From the NCBI GenBank assembly GCA_963513935.1, contig OY740777.1:16541092-16605091 (forward strand): a DNA stretch of 64,000 nucleotides. Direction: 5' to 3'. Within the stretch, counting starts at the first letter, position 1. Every line of letters begins with the position of its first letter. Both the position numbers and the translations under genes were made by a program. A model generated the notes under the pieces. That model was not told the DNA's origin, did not search any database, and saw only the letters and a program-made list of their open reading frames with translations. The stretch comes from Aphrophora alni (taxonomy: Eukaryota; Arthropoda; Insecta; Hemiptera; Aphrophoridae). This document shows positions 48,236 to 58,068 of the stretch, one piece after another.

Positions 48236-48909
48236 AACAAATAACTTCAAACAGAGAAGCGATCTTATTCAAAGAAACTGCGACATGTGAGAACAAGTGG
48301 TTAGAATCACTAATCGGCCATTTTAGTATCACTACTAAAAATAATTTAATAATTACTTAGTGCGAGGCCCAAAACCTCAAAGGGTCGTCCGACCATTCTC
48401 AAAAAAAACAACTAGCCACTGTTAGGCCTAAATCACATACACAAACGCTTACAGGATGAAACTCAAGTCACTATTCTAAAAGGTGCACACACTCTGCTCT
48501 CTGCACAGCCGTTGGTATTGCTTCTTAGGGAAAAATAGTGTGGGAGATCTTGTTTTATTGAATACTCGTTGGCGCAGCGCCTTACACCCAAAGATAGGCA
48601 ACTCATCGTTCCGTTAAGTACGCTGGTGATGAATCACAACATATTGCAGGCTAACTTCAGGAAAGTTATTTATTGTAAAATATAAAAAAAAGGTAAAATA
48701 TACCTTAGCAGGGATTTTACTCTGTGGAAGAGTACCTTCAATTGTAAATCGTTTATATGATCTTCGTATTGTGATATTTTTATTTGTACGGAAATACAAG
48801 AATACCATTCTAATTACATGAAGAACCTACCATTGTACAACAACTTTAATAACAGAATACAATGTATCTGACGCAATACACTGATATTATTATCTATAAA
48901 TATACATTG
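48236..48909. other. no gene seen
   Basis: Non-coding; no repeat recognised. Confidence 0.35.
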
Positions 48910-49040
48910 GAAGAAGGAATTTAATTTACCCTATAACTCTGGGCTAAATCTAACATCGCTTGTTATTTATATCTTCAACCCCTTTAGCAATTTCCTGAAT
49001 AAATAAACTGAAATATATTTATTGTATTTGCTTTATGCAT
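48910..49040 (+). repeat. two-copy dispersed repeat, copy 1
   Basis: Shares GGAATTTAAT, CTTGTTATTTATATCTTCAA, CCCCTTTA and ATATATTTATTGTA-like blocks with 55570-55695 in the same order and orientation. Non-coding. Confidence 0.7.
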
Positions 49041-49252
49041 ATCCGATATTAAGTGAACCTTTTACGTTTTTGTGGAAGATTTCATTATTAAATCAGAACT
49101 TTACTAATACATTCCGGTTGAACCAACGATATATGGTTAGCTTGCTGTAATGTAGTGAGACAAGGTCCAGCTCCCCACCACAGTACGTCAACAGATCGCT
49201 CCAGCTATCGATGCATAAATAGCTGATAAAGGTACCTTGAAAAGTAAAGATT

Positions 49253-49564
49253 GTGTTGTGGAATTTAAATATATTGAGCGTCTTAATAATTTACAGCCTA
49301 AAGTTTACAAATAATCTCTTAGATAGACATATAGATTACCATAATATTAAAATGAATGTGCAGATCGCAGCCCAGACTCTAAGCGTTGGTGTTGCTGACG
49401 CCATAGAGTTTTTTATGACAAAACATTATCCTGATTTTATTGGAGCTAAACCCACAGTAGAATTCATTAGTGTGATTGATAAATTATTTGATTATTTAAA
49501 CAGCAAAGACCCATTTGGTAAATACCTGAAAGAACCTATAAAGGAAAACAAATTTAATACTTGA
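49253..49564 (+). pseudogene. P-element/THAP9-type transposase fragment, middle part
   Basis: 103-residue frame. KFTNNLLDRHIDYHNIKMNV, then QIAAQTLSVGVADAIEFF, then VEFISVIDKLFDYLNSKDPF match in order the central region of P-element transposases (the AAQTLS..VADAIEF block followed by a hydrophobic 'FI..ID.LFD.LNS' block). The first residues of the frame are not typical, so the true upstream part is lost. The frame ends at 49562. The C-terminal part resumes near 50148, after an inserted inverted repeat. No THAP zinc finger or catalytic Asp region is visible upstream. Confidence 0.8.
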
Positions 49565-49859
49565 CAAATATTAGACAAATATTTTAAGTATTTAATATCA
49601 TTAAGTTTTAAATCATCCTCGAAAAACGTTTACCCTAGGATTTATTAAAAAACATATATTCAATTAAGATTTTGTCAGAAAGGTTATTAATTGACTTAGA
49701 GTTAAAGTACATTTTGACCTATACATTTTCTCAAGATCATTTGGAAGTGTTATTTTCTTGTATAAGGTAATGTGAAGGTCATTACAACAACCCTAATGTA
49801 AAACAGTTTCAACTAGCCTTGAGAAAATTAATGTTTAGACATAGTAAAAAATACTGAAA

Positions 49860-50147
49860 ACCCTACCACAAGTTTCGTACAATAACACACACACAAATAA
49901 AATATTTATTTGCCTTATGTTATTATAGTTCCCTGGTGTACATTTCGGTAACCAAGTTACCATCATCGAAGGTGTCTGAAATAGTATTTGAAATAATTAT
50001 ACTATTTCAGATAATACTATTTCAGACCGATAACATAAGGCAAACAAATATTTAATTTAATTTTATTTTTGTGTGTGTTATTGTACCAAAATTGTGGTAG
50101 GGGTTTTAGTATTTTATATTGTTCACATTCACCACAGTGCTCATTCA
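49860..50147. mobile_element. Penelope-type inverted terminal-repeat pair inserted in the P-element remnant
   Basis: Arms of about 75 bp (ATACTGAAAACCCTACCACA, AATAACACACACACAAATAA, TTTGCCTTATG) at 49855-49925 return inverted at 50030-50110. The left arm is followed by hammerhead-like motif 49929 (minus); the right arm lacks one. CACCACAGTGCTCA (about 50130) also occurs next to the related copies at 20080 and 61135, so the repeat probably ends near 50147. The centre carries two copies of ACTATTTCAGA around 50010. Confidence 0.75.
49929..49975 (-). ncRNA. hammerhead-like motif, slightly decayed
   Basis: Minus strand: box TCGATGA, extra U, helix II GGTAAC/GTTACC, GAA, ATGTACAC, cleavage base C, then AGGG. 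Same family as 20134 and 60890. Confidence 0.55.
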
Positions 50148-50530
50148 ACATCTACAGTATTTAGAAATAGTGTCCAGTCATCAGAAAAGAGTAATTGCTT
50201 GAGTTTCGATTGTGTTACACAATGTTCTATCATGAGTTTGTCCAAAGTAGGCACTGTAAATATTACAAACTTATTTAAGAACAGTTTTAGTCTATATTAC
50301 AAAGATAATGTTTTATATTATTTATGTGGCTTCATTGTAAAAATTGTTGTAAAGCTCAAGTGTGAAAGGTGTATAGAATTGTTTGATTGTGGTAGCAATT
50401 TAAGTCCGTAAAGCCATTTTACGAATTTTGTTTTTAGAGGTAAGTTAGTTAGAGCATCCTCAGATGTAATGAATATAGTTAAGTTTATGAAGAACCTGTT
50501 TAATTCAAAAGAAAGTTATAGCGCTTAGAA
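50148..50530 (+). pseudogene. P-element/THAP9-type transposase fragment, C-terminal part
   Basis: Frame running to 50411 contains YYLCGFIVKIVVKLKCERC, the 'GYIV.K....KC..C' zinc-binding pattern near the end of P-type transposases. After a frameshift, RGKLVRASSDVMNIVKF at about 50430-50490 matches the following 'GGL..PS.DV' region. Together with 49253-49564 it represents one transposase copy split by the insertion at 49860-50147. Confidence 0.75.
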
Positions 50531-51839
50531 GTTAAATACAAAACATGAAATCATTTTAGCATGTAGTCAATTTGCTGGCATTGTATTTAAAAATCGTAAA
50601 TGTTGAATTCGGAGTGAGATACAGACGAAATTAAGTTAGTTCAATTTATTCTGTAAATTTCTTTGTTTTAGCGTGGCCAAAGAGAAAACCAATCAAGCTG
50701 TCTGTTCAAAGTTTGGAATTCGGCCAAAACCGTCAAAGGTTGTAGTCTTTAGCATTGTTTAATGTAATTATTGTTTGTTTTTTTTTTCCATTGTAAACGT
50801 ATCAAACACGTTTATAATTTAGGGTCAGTTAATGTAAATAAAGGAGAGTGAGTTTGTTACTTTATAGCTACAATTTCCTTTTATTTTTACTTTGATAGCA
50901 ATGATTGCTTGCGTTAGCAATCCAGTATTTCGTAACGAAATACTAATAATTAATGTATTCTCATATACTTAGATAAAGAAGAAATACTTACATAAAGAAA
51001 AAAGCAAGTAGTATTCTAAAACATATTTGTGCTGATTTTCTTCAAGAAAAAGCATGTTTTTTAAAATGCCGGCGTGACTGGACTGACTGTACCCAGAACA
51101 GACAGACAGCAGTTGTGTTATATGGAACGTAATCTATTATTTATACATCGATGTGTTGAACGAAAGTTAGTTTCTTTTATGTTGCGGGAAACTTATATTA
51201 CTGTGGCACATCTCGTGTTAAAAAAAAAAAAAAATTTGATTTTAGGAACCGTGCCTCCTTAGGTTTTGGAACTGTGAACTTAATTCAACGAGAAACCACA
51301 CAATCAGGAGAACGCTCTTTGAAAATACATTTCACTTAACCAAAACAGTTGGATTGTCCCTCTCTTGAATAATCCATTCACAAAGGGGAATTACAGCTAC
51401 AGAGTTAAACAACAGATTAATTATAGTTTTGAACAATTTTACTTATTATTCGATAGTTAACCAAAATTCTGAATAATCCAACTTATTCTTTTTATACTTC
51501 ATTTTTTTTAGATATGTTTTTAAGATATGTTTTTAAAATCTTATTGCCAAAACGAAATTCCACACCTTTTTGTTTATAATTTACAATTATTTTTTATTGA
51601 CACCATATTAATATATTTATAACAAAAAATATAAATAAAAAAATGAAAACTTTAGACACCAAATTTTTGGTTAGTCGACACTTTTACAAATTACTAAATA
51701 GACACATCAAACAAATCTTGTATAGGCCTAAGGTTAATATCTGAAAGTAGAGAATTTTTCTATTTAACAGTTGGCCAACCTCATCTGATTTAAAAATAAA
51801 TATTGAGCTTGACTTGTGAGATAGTATTAGATAGAATAA
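50531..51839. other. no gene seen
   Basis: AT-rich, non-coding; a run of 13 A at 51221. Confidence 0.35.
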
Positions 51840-51877
51840 AACTCGAACACAAGATCTCACAAAAATTACGTTTACTT

Positions 51878-51920
51878 AATCAAACGCGTTTCAACGACAA
51901 AGTCGCCATCCTCAGTGATA
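51878..51920 (-). ncRNA. hammerhead-like motif at the left end of the Penelope element
   Basis: Minus strand: helix I ATCA/TGAT, box CTGAGGA (fits CUGANGA), extra U, helix II GGCGAC/GTCGTT with wobbles, GAA, palindrome ACGCGT, cleavage base U. Confidence 0.65.
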
Positions 51921-51932
51921 CATGAGCTATAA

Positions 51933-52392
51933 GTGTGGATGAGGTGTGTGATTGACATTTTTGCAGTGTTTGATAAAAATGAAAATCTTGAAGAGTTTTG
52001 TGACATTATCAATGGATTTTACCCAACTATACAATTTACGACAGCAGTTGAAAAAGATAGTAATCTTAAATTTTTTGATGTAAATGTGTTTATAAAAAGT
52101 AATAGTTTATTGTTTAGTTTATAGAAAGCCTACACACACAGACAGATACATAACTAAAGAGTAGCTTTCAATTCTATGGTTCACCGGTTGCTAAACTTAC
52201 ATCTGTCTAAAGATATTACGAAAAATAACTTCAATATATTTATGGTACTGCAATTTTTAATGGTTATCCAAAAGAAATAATAGATAATATAATAAAGAAA
52301 GCTAAATTTAAAAAAAAAATCGAGAAGTAGGCTACTCTTGTGGGCAGTATGCCTCGACAACGAAGGGTTAAAACTGCATTTGCTCTTCCAAT
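51933..52392 (+). pseudogene. Penelope reverse transcriptase fragment
   Basis: Opens with MWMRCVIDIFAVFDKN, a damaged form of the RT catalytic block (the expected aromatic-Val-Asp-Asp is CVID here, so the first Asp is lost). Then IQFTTAVEKDSNLKFFDV, the next RT block. The frame stops at 52122, and after it VYRKPTHTDRY continues, then FNSMV and NGYPKEIIDNIIKKA in shifted frames. RRVKTAFALP (about 52360-52390) leads up to the MITE insertion. It would make cDNA from the element's RNA; this copy cannot. Confidence 0.85.
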
Positions 52393-52865
52393 TAGGGTTG
52401 CCAGACGTCCGGCTTTTTACTCGTCTTCCAAGTGTCCGGCCGGACTTATTAAAAATTTCGAGAAACGTCCGGCTTTTTCCTTTTAGATGACTAAAATTAT
52501 TTACTGAAAATATTTACTGCCTGTGTACTTATAGCAAATCCCATTGATTTTTTTTCTGAGTGTATAAATGTTGACATAGCGACATTCCTCGCCCCCGTGC
52601 TGGGCCCCGACAAACAATAGGCATTGACTTCCTACTTCTCTGAAATTCCGGCTCGGATTCCCGGTACCGTCACTGTCGCTCTAATTTCCTACTTTCCTTT
52701 TCTTTATTTGGAATATCCTGGTATTATTATTAAATATTCCTATTTTTAACAAAACGTGTTTGTTTTTTTCGTTGCTGATCCTTTTATAGCAAGTATTCAT
52801 TGAGTTGGGTGTCCGGCTTTTCCCCCAAATGTCCGGTTTTTGAAATTTACCATCCGGCAACCCTA
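52393..52865. mobile_element. hAT-type MITE inserted in the Penelope element, 473 bp
   Basis: Inverted ends TAGGGTTGCC (52393) and GGCAACCCTA (to 52865), with CCGG-rich subterminal repeats (GTCCGGCTTTTT four times in either orientation). Flanked by CTTCCAAT (52385-52392) and CCTCCAAT (52866-52873), an 8-bp target duplication with one change. AGGGTTGCC ends and 8-bp duplications are typical of hAT elements. Its termini differ from those of the full hAT element at 9994, so that element is not the obvious source of its transposase. Removing it and one duplication copy rejoins the Penelope frame. Confidence 0.88.
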
Positions 52866-53250
52866 CCTCCAATGTCAAATATTCTAAAAAGATTGCTAAG
52901 AAAATATGCAAATTTAAATGTAGCAATGTCACCCGAGAATAATCTTTGAAAAATTTTGGGAAATCCAAAAGATATAATTCAAGAACAAGATAAATCTGGA
53001 ATTTATTGTATAAATTGTCCGTCCGAAAAAATATATGCCAAACAAAACGAAATGTCAGGATAAGAGAAAAATAACACTTTGCCCACTTCAAACATAATAG
53101 GTCTGATTAATCAGCTATGGCTAAACATTGTTTAAAGGAAAAACATTATTTCAAAACAGAAAACCGTATACTTAAAAAATGTTACTAAATTAAACACAAT
53201 AGAAGTGTGGGATACTTTTTAATATTAACAAGTATCTTAGTGAATTAGAG
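52866..53250 (+). pseudogene. Penelope GIY-YIG endonuclease fragment
   Basis: In one frame from the MITE border: ILKRLLRKYANLNVAMSPEN, a stop, KILGNPKD, then SGIYCINCPSEKIYAKQN. GIY (52998-53006) and the following IYAKQN in place of YIGQT mark the endonuclease core; its conserved Tyr-Ile-Gly is degraded. AMAKHCLKEKHYF (about 53113) is the downstream His-containing block. In intact elements this domain nicks DNA to prime reverse transcription. Stops at about 52948 and 53060. Confidence 0.85.
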
Positions 53251-53476
53251 CCTATACATAATTCTATATTAAAGTAAAATATAAAATGTACTGTTAGATA
53301 TAAGATTAGTTCAGAATATTGTATTAGTTAGATGTTAGTTCTTAAGTTATATTAGAATGACGCGAAGCACTTGTTAACGCTTTAATATTAGAAAGTGGGT
53401 TTAGGCCACGCCCCTTTAGTTTTGTATAAATACGGGATCGACACAGTGCTTGGTTATAGTTTTGTTATTGTAGCTC

Positions 53477-53512
53477 ATGTATCATTGAGGATGGCGACTT
53501 TGTCGTTGAAAA
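53477..53512 (+). ncRNA. decayed hammerhead-like motif at the right end of the Penelope element
   Basis: ATCA, box TTGAGGA, extra U, helix II GGCGAC/GTCGTT, GAA; the palindrome and cleavage base have been deleted (AACGTAATTT follows). Confidence 0.5.
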
Positions 53513-53590
53513 CGTAATTTTTGTGAGATCATGTGTTCGAGTTTATTCTAATCTCATATGATTTGTTTAACAGATCTTTTTAAAACGTTA

Positions 53591-54059
53591 ATTTTGAAAA
53601 TTATATTTGTAGGATTTTTTGTTCGAGAATTGACATTTTTGCGAACCTCCCAATTTTTATGCAAGGCACCAAGGATGTTGGAACTTGCTCTTCAAAGTTG
53701 TGCGTCATGTTGGTTTTGAAGTTTCTTTAGTTTTTCTCGGTTCATCCCGAAGTAAATTTAGAGAGCAATACTAACTCAAATTTATCACATTATTTACGAA
53801 GATTACAGAGTGCAACACAATTTCGCAATCACTTTGTTTTATTTTGTTATGAAGTTTATTTTAGTTATTTCAAACACTAATTGAAGGTATGGATCATTTA
53901 TTTCTTTTAATCCGAGATCAGTATCTTAAAAAAAAGAAAGAAGGAAGATTCACTTTAACTGGATTTTGTTTTACAATTTCGCAGGACAGGTGGAAAATCT
54001 TCAAAATAAAGACAAAGGAAGAAATCCGCTCTTCCCAATAGTGTGAGATTCTTACTCAT
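53591..54059. other. no gene seen
   Basis: Non-coding AT-rich sequence. Confidence 0.35.
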
Positions 54060-54400
54060 TAAAAACCACCTTCCTTCCTGTTAGTACCCCTATCGCGTGG
54101 GACAAGGAAACAGGAAAGGTTTTTCCATGTATCAAGCTGAGAAGCTCTTTCCATGGGCGTATCGAGATTGTTAATGTGGAAGAAAGCAGAACGTTATGTA
54201 TTCGCGCGAAGGTCGAGGTAAAGACCTGAATTGACAGAGTCCAGTCAGGTAAAACCTCGCGACAGATCGTGCAGGAGCCCAGGTTTGGTAGAAGGATGTG
54301 GCGTGCAAGGTGAAGGATGGGCGATGGGAGTTACCTTACAAATACCTTGTTAGTGATCTTATTGGAGGAGCTACAAGCTACATCTTCTTCTGCTGCTTAC
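54060..54400 (+). repeat. dispersed repeat related to 42640-43060
   Basis: Shares ACCTTCCTTCCTGTTAG, TATCGCGTGGGACAAGGA, GGGAGTTACCTTAC and ACATCTTCTTCTGC in the same order as the copy near 42.65-43.02 kb. The conserved peptide segment itself is not visible here. Confidence 0.6.
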
Positions 54401-55569
54401 TCGAAATAAGCGTGCAAGAATAGACTGCATGCAACTGCATCCTGGTGGCGACAGCTTGGCTCATGCCGCTGCGGTGCACCCTTTTGTCTGAAACAGAGCT
54501 AGAAAGCAAAGAGATGAAATTTGGGTATGAAGTAGGCTATGCATGGCTTTATGGGCCCAAATGAGAGATCAAGGTCGGCCGTGCGAATAAGAATAGCGGC
54601 CGTCTGTATTTGTCAAATGTTGTGTCATATCTACCTAGTGATGAGATTAGTGTTGAAGTTGGGTGTGCGTGGGCCCCCTTGCTTTAACTGGATACAAGCG
54701 GATTTTTATAGAATTACACTAACCTTCGTGAGATTCATTTTCGTTACCAGTTTGTGCTCCGCCCTGATAGAGAAAAATTGTTACTTCCAGCGGTTTGAAA
54801 GTTGTAAAGGAGGAACGTCACACTTGATTTTATGTATTTACAGTACTGCTGTGGTAAGAATGTACGCGCAAGGAATGCAGAAGATTAGCAAATATTTTAG
54901 TTGAAACTGAACATCTCACTACTACTCTAATTAATAACATTGACTCGATAAATATTCCGAAATGAATTATAACTGCTAATTTGAATGTTTTTCTTAAACA
55001 AGGTTTACACAACCATGGCCAATTTATGAATGAGATTATTTAATATTATTAAGTATCACTTTACAAATAATATTTAAACATATTTTTTGATACATCTTCA
55101 ATAGTCAATGACAATACGATAAAAAGGGAGGATAATGTAATTAATCTTATATAAAAACAATAAAAACTAATGAAATTATTATAGTATTTACTGGGAGTTT
55201 TGTTTATCTGTATATTGTGATATGGAGCATATTTATCTTATCCAATAGGGTAAATACAGGTTTTATTTGTGGATATCACTACATTCTACGGGCCTCGTAG
55301 ATGGTGTAGCGCTGTATATTTTTTGTGACCGTTATCGTGTTTACAAACGACGACGAATGGACGTTATGTCGAACATCACTTTTCGGTTTACTAAAGTGAA
55401 AAGTAAAGATCAGTGATAACTCAGAGGTTAAAATGTTTTACAATTTCCAAACTTGCCATACACTTCGTATACTGTCTATTTAACAGGTGGTCCTTTTAAA
55501 TTAACTTGTGTATATTAGACGGTCTGATGTTAACAAAGCTCTTCATCAAACAAAACATCTCTTTTGAAT
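54401..55569. other. no gene recognised
   Basis: A 121-residue frame (54539-54904) has two hydrophobic stretches but no motif or family likeness, and its start codon has no special context. I leave it uncalled. The rest is AT-rich. Confidence 0.35.
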
Positions 55570-55695
55570 AGGGAATTTAATCAACCCCATACCTCGGGGG
55601 TAAATCGAACAACACTTGTTATTCATATCTTCAACCCCTTTAACAATTTGATGGAATATTAATGGAAGTATATTTACTGTAATTTGCTTCCACTC
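55570..55695 (+). repeat. two-copy dispersed repeat, copy 2
   Basis: Matches 48910-49040, including CTTGTTATTCATATCTTCAA and CCCCTTTAACAATTT. Confidence 0.7.
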
Positions 55696-55908
55696 GTAAA
55701 CAAGGGTTTGAGAAACCAATCTTTTTTCTCTCGAATTTCAATCAGATAGTTACGCTCCAAGTCAAAACAAATATTTTTCATTCCTGTCTATGTTTGTCTG
55801 CGTCTTACTCGTAATATTCTTATCTCAGTCTAACTCCAGAAACGTAGAACAAAAAAACAAGTTGTTCACTGCCATTCTGGTATTTTCCAGCCCGGTGGTA
55901 CTCGAGTT

Positions 55909-56465
55909 CGGCACCAAATCTGACCATCGGCAACCCGTTATTAATTCGACACTCGAGTTCGGCACCAGGGCAGTTTACAGAGAGAGCGGAGAGGTTCCCC
56001 CTAACCTAACCTAACCATTAATACTTAGGAATGTTGTATTCTAGTAGGTTATTTCTGCAACACATCAATAATTCTTACTAACTAGGAAATCATAGTACAG
56101 TGCGTGCAAAGTTTCATAATTGTATTTGTCAGGAGTTCTGAAGTAATAAACGTTTAGAGAAAAACATCAGGACATATAAAACCATACTTACGTAAACGTG
56201 ATTAACGCGAACTTCTGTTGAGTTTGTCTCGGGTAACGTCCGAGGGCTTATGATGGTTCCCCCGTAGATGAGAGAGCGAGCTAACGGAAAGGGGCAGGAG
56301 TCGAGAGAGTGATTAGTGAGAGGGAGGGTTGAAGGAGGAGTGGTGTAAGTGGAATGGGTAAGAGGGGTAGCTGGTGTCGAATTCGAGTGTGTCGTGGAGG
56401 CCGCTGAAGGGTCCGGTGCAGAACTCGAGTTTTTTTATATCATTTAACGGTTGGTGCCGAACTCA
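55909..56465. repeat. cluster of CTCGAGTTCGGCACC motifs, two direct and two inverted
   Basis: ACTCGAGTTCGGCACCA at 55909 and again at 55951; inverted versions GTGCAGAACTCGAGT (about 56418) and TGGTGCCGAACTCAAG (about 56452). CCTAACCTAACCTAACC follows the direct pair (about 55998). The interval is G-rich (56260-56420, AGGGAGGG and GAGAGAGTG runs). The outer motif pairs could be the inverted ends of an element of about 550 bp. Confidence 0.5.
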
Positions 56466-56825
56466 AGAACTCCGGAGTCCATCATACAACGAAATACAAG
56501 CTCTTTATGTATTAGCAATAGTCTACAAAACTATCTGTTAGGTTTGTATTTATCCTTAAAAGCTTCATACTTGTACATCAAATTATGTAGATAGAAATAT
56601 TAGGTAAAATTAGGAAATCGTTAAAATGGCGGCCATTTTAAACAGTTTTTGTTCATATCTCGTGTGTTATTCAACTTACAACAGACTAAATTAGATAATT
56701 ATTTGCATATTTTAATTCAGCTTAACTCTACGACATATTGAATTTTTGAAAAAAACAATTTAAAAATGTCAAAATGGCGACAATTTAAAATCGTTTTGTA
56801 TTCATATCTCTTGTGTGATCAACTT

Positions 56826-56872
56826 AAACGCTTTTCGACAAAGTCGCCATCCTCAGTGGTACACGAGCTACA
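56826..56872 (-). ncRNA. decayed hammerhead-like motif
   Basis: Minus strand: ACCA, box CTGAGGA, extra U, GGCGAC/GTCG, then damaged GAA and palindrome. Partner of 56917. Confidence 0.4.
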
Positions 56873-56916
56873 ATAACTAAACTATAACTAACTCAGTTTA
56901 GTTATTGTAACTCATG

Positions 56917-56960
56917 TATCACTGAGGATGGCGATTATGTCGTTGAAACGCGTTTGATTA
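56917..56960 (+). ncRNA. hammerhead-like motif
   Basis: Helix I ATCA/TGAT, box CTGAGGA (56922-56928), extra U, helix II GGCGAT/GTCGTT imperfect, GAA, palindrome ACGCGT, cleavage base U. Forms a tight inverted pair with 56826; AAACTATAACTAACTCAGTT lies between them. Confidence 0.6.
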
Positions 56961-57168
56961 AGTAATGTAATTTTTGTGAGATTTTGTGTTCGAGTTTTAT
57001 TCTAATATTATCTCACAAGTCAAGCTCAATATTTATTTATAACTACATTTTTTTATTTATTTTTTTTTTTTTTTTACGATTTACACTATTGACCGATGGT
57101 ACTTGGTAGAACTCCATTTTAATGAAAAACAACACAATATTTAGTAAATTCTACAATTTATTTGAGTC

Positions 57169-57212
57169 TTGCCGACCATGGTTTCGCCAACAACGGCATT
57201 TACAAGGCAGCT
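57169..57212 (-). ncRNA. hammerhead-like motif (U3-A8 type)
   Basis: Minus strand: helix I GCC/GGC, box TTGTAAA, extra U, helix II GCC/GGC with loop GTTGTT, GAA, 8-bp palindrome ACCATGGT, cleavage base C. Position 6 is U instead of A. Confidence 0.5.
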
Positions 57213-57273
57213 TAACAAAGACTAAGGAAAAATATAGAAACTAACATATTATTACTACAAAAGGAAGAACAGT

Positions 57274-57560
57274 ATGGTAGGAAGAACAGGAATGAATCTA
57301 GTTTTTCTAATCATTTAAAAACTCATGTAGTGTCTGATTTTTTGAATAATGTTAAGTTTGAGATTCTCCATGTTAATGTTAAAAGTAAGAAATTAAATTT
57401 ATTAGAAATGTTAGAGATTAAGAGAATATTTTGTAAAGACTCCAAACTAGTACTTAATGATCAGGTGGAATTTTTGTCAAATTCACCGTTGTTAAAACCA
57501 TTGTCTTCCGTACGACCACATGTTTCCCTTGCTCTTACCTCCCCCCCTCCCCTACCCTAG
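57274..57560 (+). pseudogene. Penelope-like protein, C-terminal tail
   Basis: In frame from about 57303: FSNHLKTHVVSDFLNNV, then ILHVNVKSKKLNLLEMLEIK and LNDQVEFLSNSPLL, ending at a stop at 57558. This matches the part of Penelope proteins after the GIY-YIG core (a His block, then 'K...LN.LE..EI'). There is no GIY-YIG core upstream and no start codon; the first Met-like codon at 57330 is GTG. It is a fragment enclosed by inverted terminal repeats. Confidence 0.8.
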
Positions 57561-57629
57561 CTAAGTAACTGTTCTTCCTTTTGTAGTAATAATATGTTAG
57601 TTTCTATATTTTTCCTTAGTCTTTGTTAA

Positions 57630-57673
57630 GCTGCCTTGTAAATGCCGTTGTTGGCGAAACCATGGTCGGCAAG
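57630..57673 (+). ncRNA. hammerhead-like motif (U3-A8 type)
   Basis: Mirror copy of 57169-57212: box TTGTAAA at 57636-57642, helix II GCC/GGC, ACCATGGT, cleavage base C. Confidence 0.5.
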
Positions 57674-58026
57674 ACTCAAATAAATTGTAGAATTTACTAA
57701 ATATTGTGTTGTTTTTCATTATAACTACATTTTTATTTGAAATACAATTTTATTAAAAAAACACTTTGCATGTATTTAAACTACACACTTATCATAAACA
57801 TATTTATTTAATTTTTACTTTATTATTATTCCCACAATCACACGATTAAACGATTATTATAGAGAATTTTTCCTAAAGCTTTAGATTTTATTAAATTTAT
57901 ACTTGTATGTTACTTTTATTTTAAATAAATTTAGTGATAATAATACACAATTTTTATTTTGTAAGTTTTTATTAGTCTAATACACAGACTTTTTTATTAG
58001 TTTAATAGTCATCTGTATCTGTAATA

Positions 58027-58068
58027 CAGCCTCGTCAATGCCTTAGCAGGCGAAACCATTGGTCGGTT
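58027..58068 (+). ncRNA. hammerhead-like motif (U3-A8 type)
   Basis: Third copy of the 33643/33751 family: box TCGTCAA (58032-58038), helix II GCC/GGC, ACCATTGGT, cleavage base C. Followed by AAACATGGAATTCCACCAAG, as outside the 33592 arm. No mirror partner nearby. Confidence 0.5.

Larger units (their letters stand above)
51840..53590 (+). mobile_element. Penelope-like retroelement, decayed, with inverted hammerhead-bearing ends
   Basis: Left end (AACTCGAACACAAGATCTCA ... 51840-51935) and right end (53455-53560, ... GAGATCATGTGTTCGAGTTT) are inverted copies. Between them lie RT (51933-52392) and GIY-YIG endonuclease (52866-53230) remnants on the plus strand, split by a MITE. RT plus GIY-YIG defines Penelope-like elements. 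The start of the RT is missing, so this copy is 5'-truncated: the usual fingers-domain blocks are absent. Each end carries a hammerhead-like motif. Several stops and shifts; not functional. Confidence 0.88.
57122..57721. mobile_element. 600-bp Penelope derivative: perfect-looking inverted arms around an endonuclease tail
   Basis: Left arm 57122-57273 and right arm 57567-57721 appear complementary over their whole length (AATGAAAAACAACACAATAT at the outer end, GGAAGAACAGT at the inner). The roughly 290 bp between them encode the C-terminal end of a Penelope protein in frame. Arm identity suggests recent formation. Confidence 0.85.

Noticed and set aside
49860..50147. Intron within the P-type transposase
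   Set aside because: The segment is an inverted repeat shared with loci at 20 and 60 kb and carries a hammerhead-like motif, so it is an insertion.
54539..54904. 121-residue plus-strand frame
   Set aside because: No motif, no conserved pattern, and no support for expression; hydrophobic stretches are expected in AT-rich frames.
55909..56465. Cloning-adaptor contamination (similarity to the GGCACGAG-type cDNA adaptor)
   Set aside because: The motif reads GGCACC, differs at several bases, varies between copies and is embedded in genomic sequence.
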